Assembly (NCBI RefSeq): GCF_004799035.1
Contig: NZ_MWIO01000039.1
Span: forward strand, 1-35,010
Source: Rhodanobacter lindaniclasticus
Lineage (GTDB): Bacteria; Pseudomonadota; Gammaproteobacteria; Xanthomonadales; Rhodanobacteraceae
Direction: 5' to 3'
DNA length: 35,010 nt
Made by a program: the position numbers and the translations under genes
Shown: one piece after another, positions 7,699 to 19,599 of the stretch
Layout of the letters: every line of letters begins with the position of its first letter
How positions within the stretch are numbered: the first letter of the stretch is position 1
The notes under the pieces: generated by a model
The model's input: only the letters and a program-made list of their open reading frames with translations
What the model was told of the DNA's origin: nothing
Database searches by the model: none

Positions 7699-7714
7699 TG
7701 GCACGCTCGTTGCC
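7699..7714 (+). promoter_or_regulatory. Sigma-54 promoter of the eCIS structural operon
   Basis: TGGCACG-CTCG-TTGCC matches the -24/-12 consensus essentially perfectly, with correct spacing. The expected transcription start is near 7725, giving an 18-nt leader before ATG 7743. No other strong promoter was noticed in the following 27 kb of tightly spaced genes. Confidence 0.8.
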
Positions 7715-7742
7715 ACAGTCGACGCAGATGCGGGATGTCGCC

Positions 7743-8018
7743 ATGACCAAGCCCTCGACTAGCGGGTCCCCGGCAAGCGATGACGACGAGATTCGCCATT
7801 CGGTGCTGGCATATCTGCAAGACCACCCGCGCGCGGCGGACACCTTGCGCGGCGTCGTCAACTGGTGGCTGCCGCAGCAGCGGTACGAGAACAGCCGCCA
7901 GCGCATCGAGCAGGTGCTGGCGGCGCTGGTGGCGGAAGGCTTGCTGCATCGCGACCGGCTTCCCGACGGCGAGGTGTTGTACGCGTTGAACGAGCACCGG
8001 CGACCCTCGCCGCATTGA
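7743..8018 (+). CDS. Small winged-helix-like protein at the head of the eCIS operon
   Basis: This encodes 91 residues. The segment DDEIRHSVLAYLQDHPRAADTLRGVVNWW, then RQRIEQVLAALVAEGLLHRDRLPDGEVLYALN, looks like a compact winged helix: three helices followed by a two-stranded wing with a GLLxRxxLxxGEVxY pattern. An in-frame ATG at 7728 is possible, but the sigma-54 start near 7725 would leave it nearly leaderless, so 7743 (preceded by GGGAT) is preferred. The function is not known. The position directly before the sheath gene and the fold suggest either an autoregulator of the operon or a small assembly factor. The sheath gene follows after 37 bp. Confidence 0.65.
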   Translation: MTKPSTSGSPASDDDEIRHSVLAYLQDHPRAADTLRGVVNWWLPQQRYENSRQRIEQVLAALVAEGLLHRDRLPDGEVLYALNEHRRPSPH

Positions 8019-8055
8019 TCGCTACAGGGGTTTTCACTTTCGGAGGATCGATCCC

Positions 8056-9657
<1,602 letters not shown>

Positions 9658-9667
9658 GGAAACCAAC

Positions 9668-10198
9668 ATGGCTCAGTTCAGCGTCAATGCGCAGCGCTTC
9701 GATCCGTACAAGAACTTCAAGTTCCGGGTGAAGTGGGACGGCCGCTACGTGGCCGGCGTCAGCAAGGTGTCGGGCTTGAAGCGCACCACCGAGGTGGTCA
9801 AGCACCGCGAGGGCGGCGACCCCAGCAGCACGCGCAAGTCGCCCGGGCGCACCGAGTACGAGGCGATCACCGTCGAGCGCGGCGTCACCCACGACGCCGA
9901 GTTCGAGAAGTGGGCGAACAAGGTGTGGAACTTCGGCGCCGGGCTCGGCGCGGAGGTTTCGTTGAAGGACTTCCGCAAGGATCTGATCATCGAGGTCTAC
10001 AACGAGGCCGGCCAGCTCGCGCTGGCCTACAAGGTCTACCGCTGCTGGGTCTCCGAATACCAGGCGCTGCCCGACCTGGACGCCAACGCAAACGCGGTGG
10101 CGATCCAGCACCTGAAGCTGGAGAACGAGGGTTGGGAGCGCGACACCGGAGTGAGCGAGCCGGCCGAGCCCAGCTTCAGCGTACCCGTCGTCGGCTGA
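9668..10198 (+). CDS. Inner tube protein (T4 gp19/Hcp-like, Afp1-like)
   Basis: This encodes 176 residues, the usual size of a tail-tube subunit. The segment FDPYKNFKFRVKWDGRYVAGVSKVSGLKRTTEVVKHREGG followed by a SPGRTEYEAITVERGVTHD strand pair is typical of the T4-like gp19 family. Subunits stack as hexameric rings to make the rigid needle that carries cargo. A ribosome site (GAGGAAACC) precedes ATG 9668. The gene sits directly behind the sheath gene, so matched expression is expected. A single tube paralogue is seen here; the tube-initiator homologue lies at 19600. Confidence 0.93.
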   Translation: MAQFSVNAQRFDPYKNFKFRVKWDGRYVAGVSKVSGLKRTTEVVKHREGGDPSSTRKSPGRTEYEAITVERGVTHDAEFEKWANKVWNFGAGLGAEVSLKDFRKDLIIEVYNEAGQLALAYKVYRCWVSEYQALPDLDANANAVAIQHLKLENEGWERDTGVSEPAEPSFSVPVVG

Positions 10199-10203
10199 GC
10201 ACC

Positions 10204-10941
10204 ATGCACACGCCCACGCCCGCGCAACTGTTGCAGGTCTGGGAACGCGGGGGCGAGCCGTCCGCCGCGGCGCGCGGGCTGTTGCTGCTCGGCTGCAGCT
10301 GCGACGACGAAGCTGCAGCCGAGGCACTGGCGGCGCTGCCGCTGGGCCGGCGCGATGCGCTGCTGCTGGACCTGCGCGAGCGCCTGTTCGGCAGTGCGGT
10401 CGACGCGGTGGCGACGTGTCCGCATTGCGCGGCGATGATCGAGGCGACGTTTCGCTGCGACGACTTGCGGCTGGCGGCGCCACCCGCTGCCACTTCCACG
10501 CTGGAACACGTGGCGCACGGCATGCGCGTGCAGTTCCGCCTGCCCGACAGCAGCGACCTGCTGGCACTGGAAAGCTGCACCGACGCGTTGGCCGCACGCG
10601 AACGTCTGCTCGAACGCTGCGTGCTGGATGCACGACGCGACGATCGATCGCACGACGTGCGCACGCTGCTGCCCGAGCTGCAGGCGGAGCTGGCGCAGGC
10701 GATGGCGCAGGCCGATCCGCAGGCTGATCTGCAACTCGCGTTCCGCTGCCCGGACTGCGCGCACGAATGGCAGCCGCTGTTCGACATCGCCGGTTTCCTG
10801 TGGCAGGAACTGCACGCGTGGGCGCTGCACATGCTGCGCGAGGTGGACACGCTGGCCGCCAGCTACCACTGGGCCGAGGCCGACATCCTCGCGCTGAGCC
10901 CACGCCGCCGCCAGGCCTACCTGGAGCTGTGCGCGCCATGA
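10204..10941 (+). CDS. Zinc-finger baseplate protein (T4 gp28-like family)
   Basis: This encodes 245 residues. Two CxxC pairs, CPHC at residues 72-75 and CPDC at 182-185, could together bind one zinc ion. The surrounding sequence is mostly helical, with a C-terminal HMLREVDTLAASYHWAEADILALSPRRRQAYL segment that is characteristic of gp28-type baseplate-hub proteins placed beside tube genes. ATG 10204 is 6 bp after the tube stop. The stop overlaps the next start as ATGA. The probable role is a chaperone or hub component helping baseplate assembly. The family placement comes from motif and context and is less certain than for the sheath and tube. Confidence 0.65.
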   Translation: MHTPTPAQLLQVWERGGEPSAAARGLLLLGCSCDDEAAAEALAALPLGRRDALLLDLRERLFGSAVDAVATCPHCAAMIEATFRCDDLRLAAPPAATSTLEHVAHGMRVQFRLPDSSDLLALESCTDALAARERLLERCVLDARRDDRSHDVRTLLPELQAELAQAMAQADPQADLQLAFRCPDCAHEWQPLFDIAGFLWQELHAWALHMLREVDTLAASYHWAEADILALSPRRRQAYLELCAP

Positions 10942-11690
10942 GCGATTTCATCGACCGGCTGGCGGCACGTGCGATCGGCGGCGAAGCGGCGCTGGCGCCG
11001 CGGCTGCCGTCGCTGTTCGAGCCGCTGCAGCGCGCGCCGGTGATGGCGATGGCCGACGAGGGCGAGGCACCGGTACGTGCGCGCGACACCGGCCCGATGC
11101 CGCCGGCAGCCTCTGCTACCACGCCACCGCCAAGCCCGCCGGTGCCCGCGAAGGAGTTGATCGAGGCACGCGCCGCGCGCACTGCGTCGGCGGAGCAAGC
11201 GCCGTTGCCGCTGCCGGGACGCGCTGCGACGGATACGCCGCCTGCGCCGATGCCGCCGCCGCGCGCGGCAGCGCCGGTGCGTGCGATGGCCGCCGAACCA
11301 TCGCGTGTGACGCCCGTGTCCGAACGCACCGCAGCCACGCCGTCGCCCGTTTCACCGCGAGAGTCGCGCATCGCGCCCAGCCGGCACGAAGCGGCGCACC
11401 CGCCAACCGCGGCCGGCGCCCTGCTGCCCGCGCCGGCGCCGGTGTTCGCCACGACAAACGGTCTGCCCGCGTCGTCGCAGCCCGACCGCGCGGCTGCGAT
11501 GCGCCGTCCGCGCGACGTGCCAGCCGGCCGCGAGAGCCGAACCAGCAGTGAGCCGGTGGTGCACATCAGCATCGGCCGGCTCGAAGTACGCGCCGCACCG
11601 ACTGCCGCCGCGCCGCCGCGTCGTCGCGATGGCCCGCGCCCGAGCAGCCTCGACGACTACCTGCGCCAGCGCGGCAAGGCCACGCCATGA
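10938..11690 (+). CDS. Pro/Ala-rich protein of the eCIS operon, function unknown
   Basis: This encodes 250 residues, with ATGA overlaps at both ends (start 10938, stop 11690). The first 35 residues (MSDFIDRLAARAIGGEAALAPRLPSLFEP) are ordered-looking and include a likely amphipathic helix. A long Pro/Ala/Arg-rich disordered linker follows. The C-terminus has a short conserved-looking block, VVHISIGRLEVRA, and ends with SSLDDYLRQRGK. Two short structured ends joined by a flexible linker suggest a tether or adaptor between particle components. No enzyme motif is visible. It is the only non-globular candidate for a length-setting or linking role in this locus. Confidence 0.6.
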   Translation: MSDFIDRLAARAIGGEAALAPRLPSLFEPLQRAPVMAMADEGEAPVRARDTGPMPPAASATTPPPSPPVPAKELIEARAARTASAEQAPLPLPGRAATDTPPAPMPPPRAAAPVRAMAAEPSRVTPVSERTAATPSPVSPRESRIAPSRHEAAHPPTAAGALLPAPAPVFATTNGLPASSQPDRAAAMRRPRDVPAGRESRTSSEPVVHISIGRLEVRAAPTAAAPPRRRDGPRPSSLDDYLRQRGKATP

Positions 11691-12927
11691 GCAACGTGCT
11701 GGCGATCGCCGCGACCACGCGCACGCTGCGCAACCTGCTGCTGGCGCAGGTGCCCGCGCTGGACGCGGAACTGAGCGACCTGGAGGTGACCCTGCAGCCG
11801 CCGGACGTGGCGCGCAAGGGGATCAGCAAGGTACAGCTCAACTTGTTCCTGTACCAGGTGGTCGCCAACGCGGCCTGGCGCAACCTCGACCTGCCCGGCC
11901 AGGTGCGTCCGGGCGAGACCGCGCCGCCGCCGCTGGCGTTGAACCTGCATTACGTGATCACCGCCTGGGGCCGCGGCGAGAACGACAACGACGCGCTCAG
12001 CCATCGCGTGCTGGCCGCGGCAATGAGCACCCTGCACGACCGCGGCGTGCTCGACGGCAACGACATCCGCAACGCGCTGGCGGACAACGACCTGGCGAAC
12101 CAGATCGAGCGCGTGCGCGTGACGCCGCTGCCGCAGAGTGTGGATGAATTGTCCCGGCTGTGGACCGCGTTCCAGACCAACTACCGCACCTCGGCTGCGT
12201 ACGAGGCGGCGGTAGTGCTGATCGACAGCCAGGCCGCCACGCGCGCGCCGCTGCCGGTGTTGCGGCGCGGTGCGCAGGACCGTGGCGTGATCGCCACCGC
12301 ATCCGCTGCGGCGGTACTGGATGCACTCGACTGTCCGCGCCACCAGTCCGCCGTGCGCCTCGGCGAGGACATCGTGCTGCACGGTCGCCAGCTCGGCACG
12401 GATCACGCGCTCGCCCGTTTCAGCAGCCAGCGCCTCGATGCGCCGACCGACATCGCGCCGCTGGCCGGCGACACCGGCGGCAGCTTGCGCGTGCATCTTG
12501 CCGACACGGCCGACGATGCGGATGCCGTCTCGCGTTGGGCACCGGGTATCTACACCGTGGCGCTGCTGGTGCAGCCGCCGGGATTGCCCGCGCTGCTCAG
12601 CAACGAGCTGCCACTGGCATTGGCGCCGCGCATCACGCTTGGCTCGCTCGCCGCGGCGCCCGGCGATTTCACTTTGAACCTGACCTGCATGCCGCGCATC
12701 CGCGACGGCCAGCGCGTGTTCCTGCTGTTCGGCGACCGATTACTCACGCCGGCCAGCCTCAGCAACCCGGCCGACCCGAAGCAACCCACGGCGCTGACGT
12801 TCCAGCTCACCGGCGTGGCCGCAGGGACCTACACCGTGCGCCTGCGCGTGGACGGCGCCGACAGCATCCCGGTCGATTTCAGCGGCAGCGCGCCTGCGTT
12901 CGCCACGGACCAGCAGGTGGTGGTGGC

Positions 12928-12931
<4 letters not shown>
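11687..12931 (+). CDS. DUF4255 protein (Afp16/Pvc16-like tail terminator) with Ig-like C-terminus
   Basis: This encodes 414 residues. Residues 1 to about 190 form the DUF4255 domain: VLAIAATTRTLRNLLLAQVP, then VTLQPPDVARKGISKVQLNLFLYQVVANAAWRN and LALNLHYVITAWG. In Afp/PVC particles the equivalent protein caps the distal end of tube and sheath. The second half, from about residue 200, is rich in beta strands with motifs such as GEDIVLHGRQLG and AAGTYTVRLRVDG and looks like one or two Ig/IPT-type domains. This makes the protein longer than a minimal DUF4255 terminator. The start and stop both overlap neighbours as ATGA, and the AAA+ ATPase gene follows, the usual order in eCIS clusters. Confidence 0.85.
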
Positions 12932-15095
<2,164 letters not shown>

Positions 15096-15099
<4 letters not shown>

Positions 15100-15383
15100 G
15101 CATCGCGCTGCACATCGAGCGGCTGGTGGTCGACGAGGCCGTGCTGGCTGGCGAACGCGCCGGAAGCGTGCGTGCCGCACTCGAGGTCGAGCTGGGACGC
15201 CTGCTGGCGCAACCGGGCGCGAGTGCCGCGCTGCGTGGCCTCGGCGCGATCGCCGCGCTGCCGCCGGCAGCGTTGCCGCCGGCCGGCCACCCGCACGAAC
15301 GCCTCGGCCCGCGCATCGCCACGGCAGTGCAGCACAGCCTGGGCATCCCTCCCGCCGCGCGCGGCGCGGGCAAGGAGCATTGA
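15096..15383 (+). CDS. Small eCIS-operon protein, function unknown
   Basis: This encodes 95 residues, using GTG 15096 overlapping the ATPase stop. The sequence begins VSIALHIERLVVDEAVLAGERAGSVRAALEVELGRLLA, predicted as a strand followed by a long amphipathic helix. It then becomes Pro/Ala-rich and ends with a short helix (LGPRIATAVQHSLGI). The N-terminal pattern HIERLVVDE recalls the HISIGRLEVRA block of the protein at 10938, suggesting that both contain a short docking strand. The gene is kept because it fits exactly between its neighbours, with a 4-bp overlap before and a 1-bp gap after. No function can be assigned. Confidence 0.6.
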
Positions 15384-15384
15384 C

Positions 15385-16209
15385 ATGACAGCGATCCCCA
15401 AGCCCCGACCCGACGGCATCGTGCGCTTCGGCAAGCGCAAGGCCAAACGCGATGACCGCAACCTGATGTTCGCCGCCTTGCTGAAGGCGCCGCCGGTACT
15501 GCCGGCCGAATACGACTTCGACGTGGTCCACCACGGCATCCCCACGCCGATGTTCGGCAACGACCAGTACGGCGACTGCGTGATCGCCGGCCGCGCGCAC
15601 CAGACCCTGCGCTTCGAGAAGGCCGAACAGGGCAAGCTGGTCGCGATCAGCGACAAGGATGTGCTGCACGAATACTTCGGCGAGAGCGGCGGCGTCGACA
15701 GCGGCCTGGTCGTGCTCGATTCGCTGAAGGAATGGCGCAGCAAAGGCTGGCTCGCCGCGAAGCGGCGCTATAGGATCAAGGCCTTCGCGCAGATCAACCA
15801 GGCCAGACGCAACGAGATCAAGCGCGCGGTATTCATGGACATCGGCGTGGGTCTCGGCTTCAGCCTGCCCGACGCGGCGCTCACCCAGTTCTACGCCGGC
15901 AAGCCGTGGGCGGTGGTCGGCGGCAAGGCCGGCAAACCGAACCCGAACAACGGCCACTACGTCTACGTTCCCGGCTATACGAAAAGTGGCCCCGTCTGCG
16001 TCACCTGGGGCCGCAAGCAGCAGATGACCTGGCCGTTCCTCGCCAAATACTGCGACGAGGCCTACGCAATCATCGACGCGATCGACACCGCGAAGAAAAA
16101 GCGCGCACTCGATGCGGGCAAGCTCGACGCCTTCCTCGCCGCGCTGCGCAAGGCGAAGAAGGCTTCCGCGAAGGGAACGCCGCCGCGCGCAGGAGGCCGC
16201 CGTGGGTGA
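15385..16209 (+). CDS. Papain-like-fold cysteine peptidase domain protein
   Basis: This encodes 274 residues, with ATG 15385 and CAAGGAG upstream. The segment MFGNDQYGDCVIAGRAHQTL places a cysteine (C65) at the head of a helix. NNGHYVYVPGYTKSGPVCVTWG provides a histidine (H191) at a strand start, followed by VTWGRKQQMTWPFLAKYCDEAYAII. This Cys-helix, His-strand arrangement matches the papain-like/C39-like peptidase fold. Phage-related and secretion-linked proteins with the same GDC and VTWG blocks exist, to my knowledge mostly uncharacterised. The C-terminal 35 residues are Lys/Arg/Ala-rich and probably disordered. No signal peptide is seen. It could be injected cargo or a maturation protease for the DUF4157 proteins that follow. 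Its stop overlaps the next gene by 8 bp. Confidence 0.65.
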   Translation: MTAIPKPRPDGIVRFGKRKAKRDDRNLMFAALLKAPPVLPAEYDFDVVHHGIPTPMFGNDQYGDCVIAGRAHQTLRFEKAEQGKLVAISDKDVLHEYFGESGGVDSGLVVLDSLKEWRSKGWLAAKRRYRIKAFAQINQARRNEIKRAVFMDIGVGLGFSLPDAALTQFYAGKPWAVVGGKAGKPNPNNGHYVYVPGYTKSGPVCVTWGRKQQMTWPFLAKYCDEAYAIIDAIDTAKKKRALDAGKLDAFLAALRKAKKASAKGTPPRAGGRRG

Positions 16210-18241
16210 GCACAGCGCCAGCGTGGCAGCGAAACCGGCGGAAGCTTCGCGCGCCGCCGGTCTGCTGCTGCAGCGCAAGTGCGCCTGCGGCACACACGCG
16301 CCGGCGGAAGGCGAGTGTGCGAGCTGCAAGCGCCGGCGCATGCAGCGAAAATCCGCTGGGGAGCGGTCGGTCGAAGCCATACCCGCAAGCGTGCATAGGG
16401 TGCTGCAATCCTCGGGCGAACCGCTGGACCCGCGTACACGCACGGCGATGGAGTCAGGCTTCGGTCAGGATTTCAGCCATGTGCGCGTTCACCGGGACAG
16501 TGCGGCCGCGGAGTCCGCGCACGCCGTGAGCGCACTCGCCTACACGGTGGGCCACGACGTGGTCTTCGCCCGTGGCCAGTACGCACCGGGCACGACCATG
16601 GGCCGACACCTCATCGCCCACGAGCTCGCCCATACCGTCCAGCAGACGCACCTGCCGGATGTGCCCGTCGGGGTCAGCGACCCCGGTTCGGCGCTGGAGC
16701 GCCAGGCCGACCACGCCGCCGATCGCGTGGTATCCGGCCGACCGGTGGGTGCGCTGCCTCGCGCACGGGTGCCGCTGATCGCGCGCGAACTCGATACGCG
16801 GGACATGACGGCAAGTGATGGCGGCATCGATCATGTCACTCGCGAGGTCACGCCCGGCAAGTGTGCATTGGCGCCCGAAACGCGCACGAGTACGTCGGGT
16901 GACATCACCGCCAGCACGGCCTTTCTTCAACTGGATCTCTGCCACGGCAGCACGGCGGGGCAAGTACGCGGCGAGGTCGATTACGGCGATGCCCTGAAGC
17001 AGGCCGGTCAGGCTGTCGGCAAACTCCTTTCGAACGCCGCTTCAGGACAGGGCTCGCAGCAGGCCCTCGGCACGTTTGCCGACGATCTCAAGCAACTGCA
17101 GCCCGGCGCGAAGATCAGGATGAACCTGCAGGCGAGCGATGTATTCAAGCTCGACCTCACCGGCACGGGCAATGCCAGCGTGGCCGGTGGCGCCACCGGC
17201 AAGGCGACCGCACGCGCCGAGTTCGACACCGGGCCGGTCAATCTCGTCGTCGAGGGCAGTGTGGCCGGCGGCAACCAGCAGCAGACCAGTTACGACGTCA
17301 CCGTCAGCATCGAGTTCGGCCGCCGACGGCTGCAGGCGCCGGATTGCCGTGCCTGCCAATGCACCGACCCGAAGATCAGCTTCGCGTGCAGTCATGTTCC
17401 GCCCAAAGGTGCCCGGCCGCCGGCTCCTCCACCCAGCGCCGCCAAACCGACGCGCTACATCCCCTATTTCTTCAAGTATGCCGAAACTGCGCCTACGCCC
17501 AACAAGGCAATGCAGACGTTGAGCGACAACGGTCTGCAGGAAGCGGTGAATCTGCTCCTGGGCGGCTATCGCATTGCGCGCATCGAGGGAAGCGCGTCGC
17601 CCGAAGGGCCGGAGAAGAAGGAGCGTGGCAGCTTCAAGAACAACACCGTGCTTGCCAAGGCGCGGGCCGAGCAGGGCAAGCGCCTGCTTGATGAGCGCAT
17701 CAAGAAGAATCTCGACGGCTTGATGATCATGCGCAGCGAACCGCTGAAACAGGCATTGGCGGCCTCTTATCCCGTGGTTGGAAGAGCGGAGCTGTTTGGC
17801 ACCGATGCCAGTGGCAAGGAAGTGGCCGATCCCGCGCTGATGTCGCACCTGCGGGACAAACTCGCGGCGCCGGCCGAAGGCCAGCCCGATCCACTGGCGC
17901 AGGAACACGTCATCGGCGCGGGCCTGTCGGTCGATGCGCAGTCGGCGGATCAGGCCGATGTGGACGCATTCCGCACCGGCCGGCGCGGTGACCGCAGGCT
18001 CAGTCGCGACGAACGGCTGCAGGCGATTTACGAACCCCTGCGGCGGGCGCTGATCGTGCTCGAGCCGCCGCCACAGCCGCCGCCGGACCTGCGACTCAGC
18101 CAGAAGGACATCGAGAACGTGATCGGCGCTCCGGTTGACTGCACCGACAAGAACAAGGCGCTGTTCGCCAACGTGCCGATCGCCAAGCCGTTCGAGGGCG
18201 AATGCAAGGCGCCAGGCAAGCAGGGAGGCTCTTCGAAATGA
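16202..18241 (+). CDS. eCIS core (DUF4157) protein with OmpA-like C-terminal domain
   Basis: This encodes 679 residues from GTG 16202, with AGGAGG about 6 bp upstream. Near the N-terminus is a cysteine motif C27-x-C29-x9-C39-x2-C42, usual before DUF4157 and probably metal-binding. The DUF4157 (eCIS core) domain follows, with RVHRDSAAAESAHAVSALAYTVGHDVVF and HELAH at 140-144, an HExxH-type metal site. DUF4157 is strongly associated with eCIS loci and is often fused to toxin domains. The middle region, residues about 220-400, is of unknown type with repeated beta strands. The C-terminal third holds an OmpA-C-like domain (RIARIEGSASPEGPEKK...NTVLAKARAEQGKRLL). The protein might anchor to peptidoglycan or display the particle. 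A toxin role remains possible but no active site for one is visible. Confidence 0.8.
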   Translation: MGEHSASVAAKPAEASRAAGLLLQRKCACGTHAPAEGECASCKRRRMQRKSAGERSVEAIPASVHRVLQSSGEPLDPRTRTAMESGFGQDFSHVRVHRDSAAAESAHAVSALAYTVGHDVVFARGQYAPGTTMGRHLIAHELAHTVQQTHLPDVPVGVSDPGSALERQADHAADRVVSGRPVGALPRARVPLIARELDTRDMTASDGGIDHVTREVTPGKCALAPETRTSTSGDITASTAFLQLDLCHGSTAGQVRGEVDYGDALKQAGQAVGKLLSNAASGQGSQQALGTFADDLKQLQPGAKIRMNLQASDVFKLDLTGTGNASVAGGATGKATARAEFDTGPVNLVVEGSVAGGNQQQTSYDVTVSIEFGRRRLQAPDCRACQCTDPKISFACSHVPPKGARPPAPPPSAAKPTRYIPYFFKYAETAPTPNKAMQTLSDNGLQEAVNLLLGGYRIARIEGSASPEGPEKKERGSFKNNTVLAKARAEQGKRLLDERIKKNLDGLMIMRSEPLKQALAASYPVVGRAELFGTDASGKEVADPALMSHLRDKLAAPAEGQPDPLAQEHVIGAGLSVDAQSADQADVDAFRTGRRGDRRLSRDERLQAIYEPLRRALIVLEPPPQPPPDLRLSQKDIENVIGAPVDCTDKNKALFANVPIAKPFEGECKAPGKQGGSSK

Positions 18242-18260
18242 CTGTTGGACTGGCTCCCAC

Positions 18261-19508
18261 ATGATTGGCGAAACCGCCCGCACCCCGTACCGGGGGCCGA
18301 TCGCTCCGGCACTGTCGCTTCGCCAGCGCGGCCCGGACAGCCGCATGGTCACGCCACGCGGCCTCATGCGGAAGTGCGCCTGTGGAAAGCACACGGCCGG
18401 CGGCGCGTGTACGGAATGTGCGAGCAAACAGGCGCACCAAGGGTCAGGCACCAGGCACGGCATGCACGAGGCCGCCTCCGTCGAGACGACCATCGCGGCG
18501 GCGGGACAGCCGCTGACGGGTGTCACGCGGGAGGCCATGGAGCAGCATTTCGGTCACGACTTCAGTGGCGTGCGGGTACATGCCGATGGCGCCGCCGCCG
18601 GCTCGGCGGATGCCGTCGATGCCCACGCCTATACGGTGGGTTCGCACATCGTGTTCGGCGCCGGGCAATACGCGCCGCAAACCCTGCGGGGACAGGGACT
18701 GCTCGCGCACGAGTTGGCCCACGTGGTGCAGCAGCAAGGAGCCCTGGGCGCAGCAGGCGAGAGTTTGCCGCTGGAACGCGAAGCCGATCAGGCAGCCCTG
18801 CGCGTGCTGAACGGCCAGTCGGCCGCGGTGGCTGGTCGCGGCGCGACCGGCGTCATGCGTCAGCCGAAGGGCAGCGGTGCCTCCGCAGCACCCAAACCCG
18901 TGCCACCACGTGTACCGACGGCGACCGAGCAGAAGGTCATCGAGGCCGCGCGTGGTGCGGCCGCGGTGCGCACCCAGCTCGCCTATTTCGGCACCGCCGG
19001 CATCGGCCCCGGCACTCCCGACAATCGCCAGGACATCGCCGATTACGAGCGTCGGCAGCGGGCGCGACAGCTGGCCACCCGCATGTTCGATTGGGATCCG
19101 CCGAACATGGAGCAGGTTGGGGAGATCGTGAACAAGATGATCAACCATGTCGCACCGGGCACCGATTACCGGGTGGCCGGCGCGGGTGATCCGGAATGCG
19201 GTACGCGGTCGGGTTACGTCGTCGGGCACCGGTTGCCGATCGTGCTGTGTCCGGGCTTTTTCCGCGAGAGCCCCGAACAACGGGTGCGCACGTTGATTCA
19301 CGAAGCGGCGCATGTGGTGGGCATCGGAAAGGCCGACACCGGAGAAAGTTACTGCGTGGTGTTCGATTGCGAGCACGGTTGCGGAGGGTTCGATTCCGCC
19401 GACTCCTGGGCGCAGTACGTGCACTGCCTGAGCGGCCAGGCGGCGGACAAGCCCCAGGTAATTCGCGGCAAGGCACCCGGCTCCGCCGGAAAAGGCGGCC
19501 AGCCATGA
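18261..19508 (+). CDS. eCIS core (DUF4157) protein with M35-like metallopeptidase C-terminus
   Basis: This encodes 415 residues from ATG 18261, which has no clear ribosome site; the start is therefore uncertain, and M29 (MVTPRGLMRK) is an alternative. A cysteine motif C39-x-C41-x8-C50-x2-C53 and a DUF4157 domain with HELAH at 150-154 closely parallel the preceding gene. The C-terminal domain is different. LPIVLCPGFF, then IHEAAHVVG with HEAAH at 347-351, and CGGFDSADSWAQY (D378, D381) resemble deuterolysin/lysine-specific (M35, aspzincin) metalloendopeptidases, in which HExxH and a downstream aspartate bind zinc. This fits the known pattern of eCIS-core domains carrying toxin domains, so the protein is the best candidate for an injected protease. 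Confidence 0.78.
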   Translation: MIGETARTPYRGPIAPALSLRQRGPDSRMVTPRGLMRKCACGKHTAGGACTECASKQAHQGSGTRHGMHEAASVETTIAAAGQPLTGVTREAMEQHFGHDFSGVRVHADGAAAGSADAVDAHAYTVGSHIVFGAGQYAPQTLRGQGLLAHELAHVVQQQGALGAAGESLPLEREADQAALRVLNGQSAAVAGRGATGVMRQPKGSGASAAPKPVPPRVPTATEQKVIEAARGAAAVRTQLAYFGTAGIGPGTPDNRQDIADYERRQRARQLATRMFDWDPPNMEQVGEIVNKMINHVAPGTDYRVAGAGDPECGTRSGYVVGHRLPIVLCPGFFRESPEQRVRTLIHEAAHVVGIGKADTGESYCVVFDCEHGCGGFDSADSWAQYVHCLSGQAADKPQVIRGKAPGSAGKGGQP

Positions 19509-19573
19509 ATGTCCTCTGCACCCGAGTCCGTGCATGCGTGCAGCGCTCCTCCCGGGTAGCGAGCCGGGTGGAC

Positions 19574-19590
19574 CCGTTGCCCGGCAACGG
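19574..19590. other. GC-rich hairpin between effector and baseplate genes
   Basis: Arms CCGTTGCC (19574-19581) and GGCAACGG (19583-19590) flank one base and lie 9 bp before the CIS tube-initiator ATG. A second weaker stem (CCCGG/CCGGG) sits just upstream. No T-tract follows, so an intrinsic terminator is unlikely; an mRNA processing or translation-control structure is possible. A 32-codon frame (19505-19603) covers this stretch with ATGA overlaps at both ends. Confidence 0.45.
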
Positions 19591-19599
19591 CCAACTGCC

